From a virus: DNA of 59,715 nt. The first letter of the stretch is position 1. The number at the start of each line of letters is the position of its first letter. The DNA lies in IMG/VR virus record IMGVR_UViG_3300048091_000417, positions 1 to 59,715 of that record; one strand, given 5' to 3'. This document shows, piece by piece, positions 6,739 through 16,528 of the stretch. The translations under genes were made by a program, and so were the position numbers. The notes beneath the pieces were generated by a model. The model saw nothing but the letters and a program-made list of their open reading frames with translations, was not told where the DNA came from and did no database searches.

Positions 6739-7419
6739 TCACGCAGCTATCTTTGCGAACACCGCAGGAAGATGGAAATCGTAGGGATTACTGAACGCCT
6801 CAGTGATGGCATACATGTTTCCTCCTGCGAAGTCCCACCAGGTGAACAGGTTTCTGCCCTCAGAACCTCCTGAAAGCAAAGTCATTCCGAACGAATTAAT
6901 CATGAGATATTCGTTCTCAGGGAAATTGAAATCCACCCGATAATAGTTTCGATAAGAGGTAGTGGGTGTCTGCTCGGACTTAACGTACGTCCAGTTCGAA
7001 AACGATCGAGTGAACAAGGCTGCCTGGGTCCCGCTGTCGAACAGCAACTTGCCTGCCCCGTCCCATAACCTCAACCCATAGTTGGCCACAGGTTGGGCCG
7101 CGAATGCCGCCACAAAGTAACGCCCGTTTGGCTGCGCCGTGGTAACTCCATAAGTCCTGACATAAAACCCGGTCCAATTCCCCGGGCCTCCCGTCAAATA
7201 CATCTTCCCTGCTGCGGCGATGACGTTTGTGGTGTCTGGCCGGATGAATACCAACGGGGGCTCTTGCGAGGTCACAGGCCTGACGAACGTGGTCAGCGAG
7301 CCAAGACCACCATCCTGGTTAGCTGCGTACCGACCTCCGGAGATGACGCAAAGCCGGGCGAACTCAGAGTCAAGAATGACGGTATTCTGATTGTTGGTGA
7401 ACCTGAGGCCGTACGTCAT
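6739..7419 (-). CDS. Putative tail fibre/receptor-binding accessory protein
   Basis: The start is the ATG at 7419, overlapping the previous stop as ATGA; the frame is open further but the overlap decides. The 226-aa protein begins MTYGLRFTNNQNTVILDSEF, closely like the start of its neighbour (MAYGMRVWGADGALQLDENS), suggesting paralogous N-terminal attachment segments. The remainder is beta-rich with many aromatic and Gly residues (YLTGGPGNWTGFYVRTYG), as in tip or fibre proteins. Directly downstream of the J gene, it likely decorates the tail tip and helps determine host range. No enzymatic motif is visible. Confidence 0.65.
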   Translation of the reverse strand: MTYGLRFTNNQNTVILDSEFARLCVISGGRYAANQDGGLGSLTTFVRPVTSQEPPLVFIRPDTTNVIAAAGKMYLTGGPGNWTGFYVRTYGVTTAQPNGRYFVAAFAAQPVANYGLRLWDGAGKLLFDSGTQAALFTRSFSNWTYVKSEQTPTTSYRNYYRVDFNFPENEYLMINSFGMTLLSGGSEGRNLFTWWDFAGGNMYAITEAFSNPYDFHLPAVFAKIAA

Positions 7420-7736
7420 TTGAACCTCATCACAATGAGTCGCATCGAGCCCGAAGCCGTGTTGAATATGGTGGGCGAATTCCTCATCCAATTCGCTACC
7501 TCAACAACACCGTTTCCCACCAAGACTTCGAACTGTCGATCATTACTACCGTAGTTTCCTATGGGTATAACAACGGCATTCGCATTGTCCGGCGTGCATC
7601 CTGGTACTGAAAAACTTTGCGCGCCGCGCTCAGTGCCGAAGCTGACTACCTGAGAAAGCACTACTCGAATAGTGAAAGAGTTTTCGTCCAGTTGCAGGGC
7701 GCCATCGGCGCCCCACACTCTCATTCCATAAGCCAT
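7416..7736 (-). CDS. Putative tail tip accessory protein, 106 aa
   Basis: It starts three bases after the J stop and shares its N-terminal pattern (xYGxRxxx, then LDE/LDS) with the next gene. The body is a short beta domain (FTIRVVLSQVVSF, ANAVVIPIGNYG, QFEVLVGNGVVEV). Position and composition fit a small protein assembled on the J spike or fibre. No known family is recognised. Confidence 0.6.
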   Translation of the reverse strand: MAYGMRVWGADGALQLDENSFTIRVVLSQVVSFGTERGAQSFSVPGCTPDNANAVVIPIGNYGSNDRQFEVLVGNGVVEVANWMRNSPTIFNTASGSMRLIVMRFK

Positions 7737-7739
7737 CGC

Positions 7740-10700
7740 TCACCCTAAATTGCCAAGCTGAACACGTAAGGTTCCGTTTTGGTCGTAGACCTTTACCCCA
7801 GCGCTGGTAATAACGATCCGACCGGCACCAGGCGTGTTGCCGTTCATTTCGAAGTAACCCGTTTTCGATATCGCCCATCCCGCCTGGCCTGAAACCCAGT
7901 TATTCGACTGGATCACTTCACCAATCTTTGCATTGGTGATAGAGCCGTCTTGAATGAACGCATCGCTGATGAAGGTCTGCCCGTTGACCACCGCAAACGG
8001 GGCAGTCAGAACATTGCCCGCCACGGTGTTGAGCACGGCAAACCGGTCGGCACTGACAACGAACGAGGATTGTAAGGCGCCAGAGCTGTTATCCAGCCCA
8101 AGGCCGAACCCGGCCGCGTAATACTGGCCCCCAGAAGACAGGGCCAATCGCACGCTGTATGAAGAAGCAATTTTGTTGGCCGAGTCCGCGATCGTTGTTG
8201 CCTGCTGCTGCAATTGAGCAGTGTTGCCGCCGACCGAGCTTTGCAGGCTTACGATTTGCTGAGACTGCGACGTCTGCGTTGCGCCCTGCGTGGTGACAGT
8301 CGATGTCAGCGACTGTAATGCGCGGCTCGATGCGGCAGGCCCGACACGACCGACAGCAATCCAGTCGATATCGAATGCGCTACCGCTCACAAGTCCAAGA
8401 TCGACACGCAAGGCCGTGATGGTGCTGGACGTCCAGTCCGCTCCGCCTGCGGTGAGCGCCGCCATGTCAAACTCAAGGATGGTGCTTGCGCCAATAGCGA
8501 GGTTAGGGTTTGCGAGCACCTTGCGGAAAGATGCCGTAAAACCGTGCCCGCTGGTGGAGTAGAAGAACTGACCATCCCAGTCTGCTGCCGCGGCTCCAGC
8601 GCGGCGCGTGATGGACATCCGGACCTTCGTAAACAAGCCTCCGTTGATGGACAGGCCGGACACTTGGATGCTCGGATCCCCAGCCGTCGCGGTTTGGCGC
8701 ATTACCCCAGCTGACGGGAACGACAAGGTCGAGTTGTTGGCCGTCCAGCCCTCTGCCGTACTGTCAAAATTCCACGTTGCGTTCTCTGCCGGGTCAAGCC
8801 CAGAAGCGCCCAAGCTTCCCTGAATCGTTGATACCGATGTTTGAAGATCGGTGATGCTGGACGATTGAGCGGTGTTCACCCCTTCAGCGCTGGTTACCCG
8901 GTTCGTCAACGTCTGCAATGCAGCCGCGCTGGCCTTGGTCGCAAGCCCGTCAGTGGTGCTGTTCACCGCGTTCTCAAGCGTAGTGGTCCGCGCAGCAACA
9001 CTGGTCAATGTGTTGCCCTGCTGGGTTACAGCCGACGATAAAGAGTCGACGGTCGCAGAGGTAGCCGCCTGTGCGGTCGTTACGGCCTGGACTGACGGAC
9101 TGTATGCCGTGGCGGTCGTCCCTTCCTGGAGCTGAACGTTGTCCAATTCGAACCAAGCATCCACCGTCGAGCCGCTGCGGTTGAACATGCGGCCGGCGTA
9201 TACCTGCGCACGGGTGGCGCCCGATGGACAGATACCAGTCAGCGTAAACCGCTGGAAGGAATCAGTTAACGCTGTTTCAGGAAGGGTCGGCGTGTTAACC
9301 ACCGAACCCGCCTCGTTCATGAACTGGATGTACATCGCCAGTTTCATGGTTGAAGCCGATCCACGCGCGTAGACGCTCAGCGTATAGGACTGGCCCGCCG
9401 TGACCTTCGGACGCTCCAGGCCTTCGCCTGGGTTGAAAAGAAGATCGACATAGTTGCCATTCACCATGCCTGTGCGTGTGATTCGCAGAGCCATGGTGCT
9501 GGCAGACAACGGCGACGCTACCTGCTGTGGCACGCCTGCCACCTGACCACCCAAGTTCCAGTACAGCGGTCTTGCGGTTGAGGATGATGCAGCCTGCTCA
9601 AACGAACTATTCGGCAGCAGGTTGTCACCGCCCATGCTGCCGATGTTGTTGGTCAGCTGGGTGATCTGGCCGCTGACGCTGGTCAGGCCGGTTTCGGTCT
9701 GGGTTACCCGCGCCGTCAGCGCGGTGGTGGCTGCAGCCTGGGCGGCGATGTCGGCTGAAGCCACCTTGCCGCTGTCCTTCCAGCCACTTACGACAGGAGA
9801 GACTTCAAGTTGCGCACGGTCCACCTCTGCAAATCCAGCGGTAATCGAACCCGCCGAGTTTGGACGCACTCGAAGAAGGGGTGTTGTAACAACGGTCCCT
9901 GCAGGAAGTGCCGCACTAGTCAGTGAGATCCGCTGCCAACCATCGGTTAGCGTATTGACGCCCTGCGACGCGGTCGCCAATACGGCCCCACTTGCATCCC
10001 GATGCTGCATAAACAGCTGAAAGCCGAGCCCTACCGTCCCTCTTACGCTGGTGGACAACGTGATTACCTGACCGGCTGATACCGCTGGCCTGTTAGTCAC
10101 CACCGGGGTCAAGTCGGCATAGGTGCTCGTTGTCAGGCCTGACACATCGATCCGCTGTGACTTGCCAGAAGGATCAAGTGTGGAAGCAACTTGAGAAAAG
10201 ACTGCAGACGGCCCCGCGGGGACAGTGCTCACCCAGCCATCAGCAATCGGTGAGCTTGCCGTCGCAAACCTGTCAAACGATGGGTTGTACAGCAGGTTCT
10301 CACCACCAACGTTCGAAATGTTTGCGGTGATGTTGGTGATCGCATTACCCGCCGCCGTAAGGTCTGTCCCCTGCTGGGTAACCGTGTTGCTCAGCGCCTG
10401 GACAGTTGCAGCCTCGGCTTTAGTCGCCACCTGCGCCAAAGCGCTTGCAGCCGCCGCAGCCGCATCCGTCGCCGCCTTGTCTGTAACAGCGTCCCACTTG
10501 CTCCCCGTCCAGCGTTTTGGGGTGTTCGCGTTGTTGGTGGTGTCGATCCAAAGGTTCTGCGCCAACTGATCGGCAGCGGCCGGCGCCGCCGACTGAACGA
10601 TGACCTTGCCCTTCCCGCCTGCCAGCGTGTTCGCCGCATTCGCAGCATTCTGCGCGGCGGTCACGTTCTGGTTTGTCGTCGTCAGGCTACTGTTCAGTCC

Positions 10701-13700
10701 GGTGATCGCCGTGCCTTGGCTGCTGAGGGTGCCCTCGGCGGTCGTGACCCGGGTCGTCAGGTTCTGGACAGCAGTGGACGACGCTTTGCCATCCAGCGAG
10801 GTTTGCAGGCCAGTGATCTGGTTCGCCTGCGCCGTGTTCACGCCCTCGATGCTGGTGATCTTGGTTTCAGCGGTGGTGACGCGCGCGGCTAGGCCGTTCG
10901 CTGTCTGCACCGCCTGGCCAACGTTCAGCCAGTAGGTGGCGTTCGGCGGTGCCGTGTTGTTCGGTACGTTCTGGGTCGCCTGATAAATGATCCCGTCAGC
11001 GCCGAGCACGCCCTGCCCGGCCGTGTATGTCTGGTCGGCCTTGTAAGGCATGGAGTCAGCTAGATCCGCAATCTGATCGATCTGTGCTTGAAGCTCGTTC
11101 TGCACTTCGGTCACGGTATTGCTGACGTCGGTGATCTGGTCGCCCAGATCGGTCCTTACCTCGTCAAGGCGTTCATTGACCGAACCCGGGCCGTCACCGC
11201 CGATCTTGCCGATCTCCGACAGCAGCTCCTGACCCAGTTGGCTTTCGGTGATCTCGCCGACCAGATAGTCGAGGATGTCATCAGCATCGGAGCTCGCCTG
11301 ACCGTTTACGAAGCCGGGAGCGGTCGGGAACCATGGGCCGACGTTACCGGTGCGGTCGACGAGGCGCGCCCAAAAGAAAAACGATTGCCCTGCCTTCAGA
11401 CCCTGCATGGTGTAGTCGGATTGTGGGTAGGCCAGATCGGCCAGTTTCGTCGCAGTGGCCAGATCAGGCGCCTGGCTGTACCACAGCTCTGTACGCTGGG
11501 TGTCTTCCGCATCTGGCGGAAAGGTCCATTTCAGACCGATGCCGAAAATCAGGCTCTCGGTAGTCAGCGATGTGATCGCAGGCGGCAGGCCCTCCTTGCC
11601 GTTCAGCAGAGTAGGTTCGGAATACGCCCACAGGGACGAGTTGCCATTCACGCCAACAGCCGAAACCCGAGCCGTGTAGGTGCCGGTGTAGATGCCAGAC
11701 ACCTCAATCGATGACGTGTAAGTGATGCCGGCATAAACCCAGTCGCCCGAATCCTTCTTCCACCAGACCTGATAGCTCTGCGCGCTGCGTGCAGGCTCCC
11801 ACGTAACGCGCATGGTTGCTATCGTCAGGCCCTGCTTCACGGCCTCATAGGTCGAGAGCTGGATATTGGTAGGCATTGCCTGCACCGCGCCTGGAAGCGT
11901 GGTGGTTGGAGGCGTTACAATCTGGGCGCCACTGTCGATGGCCGCAAATTTGCTCGCGTTGTGCTGGACCGCGACCACGTCATATTGAAGCTTGTCGTCA
12001 CCGAAGTTCTCGGTGATGGTAAGGATGCGATAGGTTTCAGGCACGACCTCTGCGGTCTCGATCGCGTACACCGACTCGGTTACTGGAGCCGCGCTGAAAT
12101 TTTCGGTGACCGTGATCACTCGGCCAGCAACGGTTTTGATGACGCGAGTCTGTGCAGTACCGTTCGGCTGGATGACAACCAGAGTATCGCCAGCGGCGAC
12201 GGTCAGATCATCGTCAACGGTGACGCTGTTCGTAGTCGAGGCCTTAACCCGGCCGCCGATTGGCTTGCCCGCGTAGTGCTGGTCTGCCACACGGATGATC
12301 TGGCCAGGGCGCGCGAGCACGCCATCCAGCCCAACACTGAATTGAATGGTGCCGGTTTCCAACTGGTTGGTCAGCAGCGTGTAATGACCGAGACGCTGGG
12401 CCTGGCCTTGCGACACGCAGCCGAACGCCGTGATTTCAGTTTCGCGAATGCCGTAGCGCGCGATGGCCCTTGTGTTCGGCACATATTCAACTTTCTGTGC
12501 GCCGAAGTCGTCGCGGTCAGTCCAGCTGACTTTCGCAACGCTGAAACGAGTGGATCCGGACGAGCCAGGGCGGCTGAAATAGCCTTCGATGACGTTGGCA
12601 TTGGTGTAGGTGTACACCGGGTCGTTTGGCATATCAGCGGACGCGACCACTTCGCTGCCAGCGTAATAGGCCATGCCGCGAAAGATGCTGGCCAGATCTT
12701 GCAGGACCTGGAGCGCATCGGCGCGCGACTGCAAATACAGATTGCAGGTAAAACGAGGTTCCTGCCCGCCCTTGCCGTCCGAGACCATCGCATCGCAGTA
12801 CTGCGCGATCTGGTAAAGCTCCCACTTATCGACGTTGTCGCTGCTGATGAAGCGGCCCAGACCGTAGCGATCATTGATGATGATGTCGCGGTAGATCCAC
12901 GCCGGGTTGTCGGTCCATGCCAGTTTGAACGTGCCGTCCCAAGTGCCCGAATAGGTGCGCGACTCGGGGGTGTAGTTGCTCGGCACCTGGATGATGCGGC
13001 CCTTGATGCGGAAAGCGCGCTCAGGAATGTTCGAAAACTGGCTCGCATCGATCTTGATCCCAACCAAAGCGGTGTAGGGATATTGCAGCTTGGCGTCGAT
13101 GACTTCGGTGTAGCTGACTACCGTCGTGGTGTCGCCGATTTTGGCATCGGTGTAGTCAGGCGTGGTGCGGCGGACCCGGATAGACCAACCTTCTTCAGCC
13201 GCTGGAAGATCGATGCGGTGCGAACGCTGATAACCGGTGGTGGTCTTGCCGTTGAATGCAGCGGTGATGATCGGCACGTAGTCGGAGCCGTCCGTAGAAA
13301 GCTCGACGACATAGTTCACCGTGAAGCCGTCTGTGTCGCCGTCGCTGTTCTGCTGATACAGGGCGGACGCCCCAAGGCGCAGACGAACGCCAGACAACTG
13401 CAGGTTGCTCAGGCTCTGGGTCCATGGCTGGGAGGCCTTCAGCTCGACGCCGACCGCGTGTTCGGTCTCTACAGACGGAAAGCCGGTGATGTAATCCTGA
13501 TCGTGCTCGCCAAAGCGCTGCTCCCAGGTCACGCCGGTGAAGTTCATAGAACCATCGGTGCCTTGAATCGGTGTCTCGTCCAGATAAATGGATCGAGCGC
13601 CGTTCACCAGGCCAACGATCGGCCCCTCGCTGATGGCGTCCAGAATGTTCGCGTAACTGGTGTTGATCAGGCTGTCCGGGCTTTCTACAGGCGTGTGGCT

Positions 13701-13742
13701 GCTTTCGCTGCCTTTGGAGCCGCGAACGATGGTGTCGGTCAT
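7740..13742 (-). CDS. J: Tail tip/host specificity protein J, 2000 aa
   Basis: This is the central tip protein that ends the tail tube and contacts the receptor. The first 600 residues match lambda J (NTSYANILDAISEGPIVGL near residue 30, AWTDNPAWIYRDIIINDRYG near 275-300). Two fibronectin type III domains follow at about 617-815, then long coiled-coil linkers with a repeated pattern (TTRVTTAE, GLQTSL). Three jelly-roll-like modules follow at about 1147-1317, 1370-1547 and 1647-1800; the first two begin NLLYNPSF and NLLPNSSF and resemble carbohydrate-binding modules. A DUF1983-type C-terminus (about 1857-1987) ends it. At 2000 aa it is far longer than lambda J (about 1130), the surplus being the linker and binding modules. 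Its start is preceded by AGGG and it follows tail gene I by 10 bases. Confidence 0.93.
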   Translation of the reverse strand: MTDTIVRGSKGSESSHTPVESPDSLINTSYANILDAISEGPIVGLVNGARSIYLDETPIQGTDGSMNFTGVTWEQRFGEHDQDYITGFPSVETEHAVGVELKASQPWTQSLSNLQLSGVRLRLGASALYQQNSDGDTDGFTVNYVVELSTDGSDYVPIITAAFNGKTTTGYQRSHRIDLPAAEEGWSIRVRRTTPDYTDAKIGDTTTVVSYTEVIDAKLQYPYTALVGIKIDASQFSNIPERAFRIKGRIIQVPSNYTPESRTYSGTWDGTFKLAWTDNPAWIYRDIIINDRYGLGRFISSDNVDKWELYQIAQYCDAMVSDGKGGQEPRFTCNLYLQSRADALQVLQDLASIFRGMAYYAGSEVVASADMPNDPVYTYTNANVIEGYFSRPGSSGSTRFSVAKVSWTDRDDFGAQKVEYVPNTRAIARYGIRETEITAFGCVSQGQAQRLGHYTLLTNQLETGTIQFSVGLDGVLARPGQIIRVADQHYAGKPIGGRVKASTTNSVTVDDDLTVAAGDTLVVIQPNGTAQTRVIKTVAGRVITVTENFSAAPVTESVYAIETAEVVPETYRILTITENFGDDKLQYDVVAVQHNASKFAAIDSGAQIVTPPTTTLPGAVQAMPTNIQLSTYEAVKQGLTIATMRVTWEPARSAQSYQVWWKKDSGDWVYAGITYTSSIEVSGIYTGTYTARVSAVGVNGNSSLWAYSEPTLLNGKEGLPPAITSLTTESLIFGIGLKWTFPPDAEDTQRTELWYSQAPDLATATKLADLAYPQSDYTMQGLKAGQSFFFWARLVDRTGNVGPWFPTAPGFVNGQASSDADDILDYLVGEITESQLGQELLSEIGKIGGDGPGSVNERLDEVRTDLGDQITDVSNTVTEVQNELQAQIDQIADLADSMPYKADQTYTAGQGVLGADGIIYQATQNVPNNTAPPNATYWLNVGQAVQTANGLAARVTTAETKITSIEGVNTAQANQITGLQTSLDGKASSTAVQNLTTRVTTAEGTLSSQGTAITGLNSSLTTTNQNVTAAQNAANAANTLAGGKGKVIVQSAAPAAADQLAQNLWIDTTNNANTPKRWTGSKWDAVTDKAATDAAAAAASALAQVATKAEAATVQALSNTVTQQGTDLTAAGNAITNITANISNVGGENLLYNPSFDRFATASSPIADGWVSTVPAGPSAVFSQVASTLDPSGKSQRIDVSGLTTSTYADLTPVVTNRPAVSAGQVITLSTSVRGTVGLGFQLFMQHRDASGAVLATASQGVNTLTDGWQRISLTSAALPAGTVVTTPLLRVRPNSAGSITAGFAEVDRAQLEVSPVVSGWKDSGKVASADIAAQAAATTALTARVTQTETGLTSVSGQITQLTNNIGSMGGDNLLPNSSFEQAASSSTARPLYWNLGGQVAGVPQQVASPLSASTMALRITRTGMVNGNYVDLLFNPGEGLERPKVTAGQSYTLSVYARGSASTMKLAMYIQFMNEAGSVVNTPTLPETALTDSFQRFTLTGICPSGATRAQVYAGRMFNRSGSTVDAWFELDNVQLQEGTTATAYSPSVQAVTTAQAATSATVDSLSSAVTQQGNTLTSVAARTTTLENAVNSTTDGLATKASAAALQTLTNRVTSAEGVNTAQSSSITDLQTSVSTIQGSLGASGLDPAENATWNFDSTAEGWTANNSTLSFPSAGVMRQTATAGDPSIQVSGLSINGGLFTKVRMSITRRAGAAAADWDGQFFYSTSGHGFTASFRKVLANPNLAIGASTILEFDMAALTAGGADWTSSTITALRVDLGLVSGSAFDIDWIAVGRVGPAASSRALQSLTSTVTTQGATQTSQSQQIVSLQSSVGGNTAQLQQQATTIADSANKIASSYSVRLALSSGGQYYAAGFGLGLDNSSGALQSSFVVSADRFAVLNTVAGNVLTAPFAVVNGQTFISDAFIQDGSITNAKIGEVIQSNNWVSGQAGWAISKTGYFEMNGNTPGAGRIVITSAGVKVYDQNGTLRVQLGNLG

Positions 13743-13752
13743 TGGAAAGCCC

Positions 13753-14382
13753 TTACTGTTCGTCTTCGGCGACGATGCCCAGTGAAATCATGGCGGAACC
13801 CACGGTCATCTCGCCGTAGCACAGCGGTACCGGGTTGCCTTGGGTGACGGTGTTCTTGATGCCTGAGAAGTTGTAACTCGGCTGGTTGTCCGCGGCTTCG
13901 CTGCTGTCGATGCCTGTTTGAGTGCCCGTGATCATTTGGGCGATGCCGCCGATGGCAAGAGAAAAGCCGACCGCGCCGACGGCAGTCCATGCCGCTGTGG
14001 CGGTAGCTCCGTAGAGGGCGGCAGCTCCACCAGGCGCTGCGGCGCCGCCAGAGAAGAAACTTGCAACCGCGATCAGGACGACGCCGGCAATCGTCTGTAA
14101 TCCACCGCTGTTCTTGCTTCCTTGCACAATCGGGACAATACGAATTTCACTGTCGCCTGGAGGATCGCGCAACTCGTCCTCGCCAATATTCCGATTTCCG
14201 TAGTAAAAGGCGTAACTCACCCCTTTATCTTTGGAGTCTGCCAGAAACTGGTTAAATCCCGGAAAGAGTACCCCGAGAGCCCGCACAGCTTCCGCCCCTG
14301 ACCTTACCGAGAGGCTGTGTTCTTTGCCAAACCGGCGGCCCAGTGCATGGGAAAGCCTAATGGTGCGGATACGATCCGTCAT
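13753..14382 (-). CDS. I: Tail assembly protein I
   Basis: The 209-aa product has the lambda tail I pattern: an N-terminal ubiquitin-like part (RTIRLSHALGRRFGKEHSLS, DSEIRIVPIVQGSK) and a Gly/Ala-rich hydrophobic centre (VVLIAVASFFSGGAAAPGGA) ahead of PVPLCYGEMTVGS. In lambda-like phages it helps assemble the tip with J but is not in the finished virion. It directly precedes J. Unusually, the preceding tail gene K is 4.5 kb away, separated by accessory genes. Confidence 0.88.
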   Translation of the reverse strand: MTDRIRTIRLSHALGRRFGKEHSLSVRSGAEAVRALGVLFPGFNQFLADSKDKGVSYAFYYGNRNIGEDELRDPPGDSEIRIVPIVQGSKNSGGLQTIAGVVLIAVASFFSGGAAAPGGAAALYGATATAAWTAVGAVGFSLAIGGIAQMITGTQTGIDSSEAADNQPSYNFSGIKNTVTQGNPVPLCYGEMTVGSAMISLGIVAEDEQ

Positions 14383-14490
14383 AGAAACCCCGTTTTTTCA
14401 CATCGTTAGTTGGTTATCCAAACGCTCAAACCTGCAACGCTTCCAGTCCCGGCAGAGATCCAGCTGTTACGCAGCGCCAAATCAAAGGCG

Positions 14491-14516
14491 AAAAAAAGCC
14501 CGCGCTGGGCGGGCCT
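14491..14516 (-). terminator. Terminator behind moron lipoprotein gene
   Basis: On the minus strand GGCCCGCCCAGCGCGGGC forms a strong hairpin followed by seven T. It lies between the moron lipoprotein gene and tail gene I, so late transcripts must read through it. Confidence 0.72.
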
Positions 14517-14528
14517 CAAACTATTTAT

Positions 14529-14876
14529 TCAAAGACAGGGTCGGATGCTTTCTAGAAATGTCCGGCCTATGCTTCCGCTACCGAGCTGGTAGTAAAGGAT
14601 CTTTGTCCTTCCATGGTCGGGGTCGACATCAACCATGTACTGATTCTGGCTGGTGAATACGGTTGTTCCGCCATTTCGGCTCGGCAGCATGGATACCTCA
14701 GTATGCTGCCCATAATAGGTGTAGTCCTGCCACGCGAAGACAATGCATTTAGACACCTCGTCTACAGGCTTGCTGGAGTACAGCGTTGCTTCTGGCCCCG
14801 CGTCGCGCATTTCAGTGATGGATTTTGCACACCCCGCCAAAAGGACAACTGCCAGCGCCCCTATCAAAATTCGCAT
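14529..14876 (-). CDS. Lipoprotein moron, 115 aa
   Basis: A lipobox (GALAVVLLAGCAKS) puts the lipidated Cys at about residue 16. The mature part is small and beta-like (CIVFAWQDYTYYGQH, TTVFTSQNQYMVDVD) and ends with a Cys. AGGGA lies upstream of the start, and a terminator follows directly, making it an autonomous expression unit inserted in the tail operon. A surface lipoprotein from a lysogen may exclude other phages or alter the envelope; no family is recognised. Confidence 0.65.
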   Translation of the reverse strand: MRILIGALAVVLLAGCAKSITEMRDAGPEATLYSSKPVDEVSKCIVFAWQDYTYYGQHTEVSMLPSRNGGTTVFTSQNQYMVDVDPDHGRTKILYYQLGSGSIGRTFLESIRPCL

Positions 14877-15036
14877 GATGATCCCTCATTGAGAAAGCGC
14901 GGAGGGTAGCACCGGCCTGTCTACCCATCCAGCGCTGAAGTCATAACCGTACTCCTGTATGAATTACCAGTTCCTTGAATAATGGCCCGGGGCTATCTTT
15001 AGCATTCGACTGCTATCAAAAATCAAGGGACCTGAA

Positions 15037-15540
15037 ATGGCTATTCGATTCCGGAAGAGCATCAAAATCGTGCCAGGTATTCGCCTGAATGTCAGCAAAA
15101 GCGGCGTCAGTACTTCCATTGGTGGAAGGGGCGCCACCGTAAACATCGGAAAGAAAGGTACACGCGTCACAGCCAGCATTCCCGGTACTGGGCTGTCAGC
15201 ATCCCATCTTTACAAAGCGCCAAAGCGCAGAAAGGCGTCCTCGGCGCGCGCGCAGCAATCCCCGGCGGAACAAGCGATTTCATTAGCCATCGTCGGCATT
15301 ATCGCGACATTCATTGCCTACAAAGCATCAGGCGTATTTTCGTTTGTAGCCGGATTCGTCGCATTTTGTGTCATTGCGTATTTTGCCTTAGGACTACTGA
15401 GCCTCATGGGCGGGAGGGTTAAAAGTAAGCATCCAGATCATTCAGCCATGTATTGGGCCGAGAAAAGTAGGCAGATACAGGCTGAGCATCAGGCGCTCCC
15501 TGACTTGCCACAGCCTCAGAAGCCACTATCGCGGCGCTAA
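15037..15540 (+). CDS. DUF4236 membrane protein, 167 aa
   Basis: The N-terminal 50 residues are a classic DUF4236 domain (IRFRKSIKIVPGIRLNVSKS, then SIGGRGATVNIGKKG and ASIPGTGLS). Two adjacent membrane helices follow (ISLAIVGIIATFIAY, FVAGFVAFCVIAYFAL) and a charged tail. The start has GGGA upstream. It reads against the late operon and starts a run of plus-strand accessory genes up to 17364. The domain is common in bacterial accessory genes, with no established role. Confidence 0.75.
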   Translation: MAIRFRKSIKIVPGIRLNVSKSGVSTSIGGRGATVNIGKKGTRVTASIPGTGLSASHLYKAPKRRKASSARAQQSPAEQAISLAIVGIIATFIAYKASGVFSFVAGFVAFCVIAYFALGLLSLMGGRVKSKHPDHSAMYWAEKSRQIQAEHQALPDLPQPQKPLSRR

Positions 15541-15632
15541 TAACAAGCGGAATAAGATCAGCCGATCAAGCCCCGCAAGCGATACCCGAATGAGTAACCA
15601 TCCCTTCCCCATGCCCTGAAGAAGGATTGCCA

Positions 15633-15845
15633 ATGAGAAAACTAAGATGTCATGAGGCAGTAGGCCTGAATGTCGACGAGATTCTCAACGAGTTCAACGA
15701 GAGAGCTTCTGAGTTCGGCATCACCGAAGAAAGCGTCGTGTCGGTAAACGTCACAACTCCGCGTCACGGAATAAAGATCTTGGATGGCCGCGAAACGAAA
15801 GATGCGCGCGTTCAGGTCACGATCGTCTACTGGAGTGATCAGTAG
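15633..15845 (+). CDS. Small hypothetical protein, 70 aa
   Basis: MRKLRCHEAVGLNVDEILNE starts at an ATG with GAAGGA at an ideal distance; a TTG two codons earlier is less likely. The product looks like a compact alpha/beta domain (VVSVNVTTPRH, ARVQVTIVYWS). It sits between a membrane protein and a two-gene unit, all in one direction. Function unknown. Confidence 0.6.
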   Translation: MRKLRCHEAVGLNVDEILNEFNERASEFGITEESVVSVNVTTPRHGIKILDGRETKDARVQVTIVYWSDQ

Positions 15846-15901
15846 CCCGCTCGCCGAGCCCAGCCAGCCTGGGCTTTGCCATAACACGCAAGGATGCAAA
15901 C

Positions 15902-16528
15902 ATGCCCTCAGACCAAGACCGAGAAATACCCGAAGTCAATTTAAGAGAGTTCATAAATTACATCGGGATTGAGCGAGTGATTCCTGGGCGCTATAGCCTG
16001 CTATTAGCAGCTCATCTCCTAGGAGGAGCGCTATCGGGACGGCAAAACCCGGCGAGAATTATTCGCGAAATCGAACTTCTTGAGCGGGGCGAGGTTGGGC
16101 AGTTTAAAAAGCCTATTCAAAACCGGCATCCTCCTCTCAAAGGACTTTGGCACAAGCACTACATGCAGGATGGACTTGCCTCACTTGCACAAAATGTTCA
16201 GAAAGGTCTCACGTGGTTCGAAATACCGCTATTCAAACAGATGATCCAAGACGCCCAGAATGCTGGAGAAGAGAGATTTATAGAGCCGCATCACGTACCG
16301 GCCTTGGTTGAAGATATCGTGAGCGGAAACCGCCAAAGACTTGCAGAGCGCCAGGCGTTGAGTGGGGAATGGATTGTGTTCGCCAAACACGAAGGCCAGA
16401 ACTACTACCTCACAATCGCAACGCATGACAGCCAAACACACCAGCAGGTGCGCGAGCAGATCAACCAAGTCTGCTGCGTGGAATTTTCCTTCTTATCGCA
16501 GCTCTTGGCTGATGCGGAGAATGCATGA
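15902..16528 (+). CDS. Accessory hypothetical protein, 208 aa
   Basis: A soluble protein with a recognisable conserved core GLWHKHYMQDGLASLAQNVQ near residues 80-99 and a C-terminal part WIVFAKHEGQNYYLTIATHD near 158-177. I have seen this combination in hypothetical proteins of several bacteria, but no function is attached. It overlaps the next gene by four bases (ATGA), so the two form a translationally coupled pair. The pair arrangement inside a prophage moron patch invites thoughts of a toxin-antitoxin or anti-phage unit, but no catalytic signature is visible. Confidence 0.65.
   Translation: MPSDQDREIPEVNLREFINYIGIERVIPGRYSLLLAAHLLGGALSGRQNPARIIREIELLERGEVGQFKKPIQNRHPPLKGLWHKHYMQDGLASLAQNVQKGLTWFEIPLFKQMIQDAQNAGEERFIEPHHVPALVEDIVSGNRQRLAERQALSGEWIVFAKHEGQNYYLTIATHDSQTHQQVREQINQVCCVEFSFLSQLLADAENA

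Noticed and set aside
11961-13847. 628-aa open frame on the plus strand opposite the J gene
   Set aside because: Long antisense frames are expected opposite GC-rich coding DNA; the J frame has clear domains and this one none.
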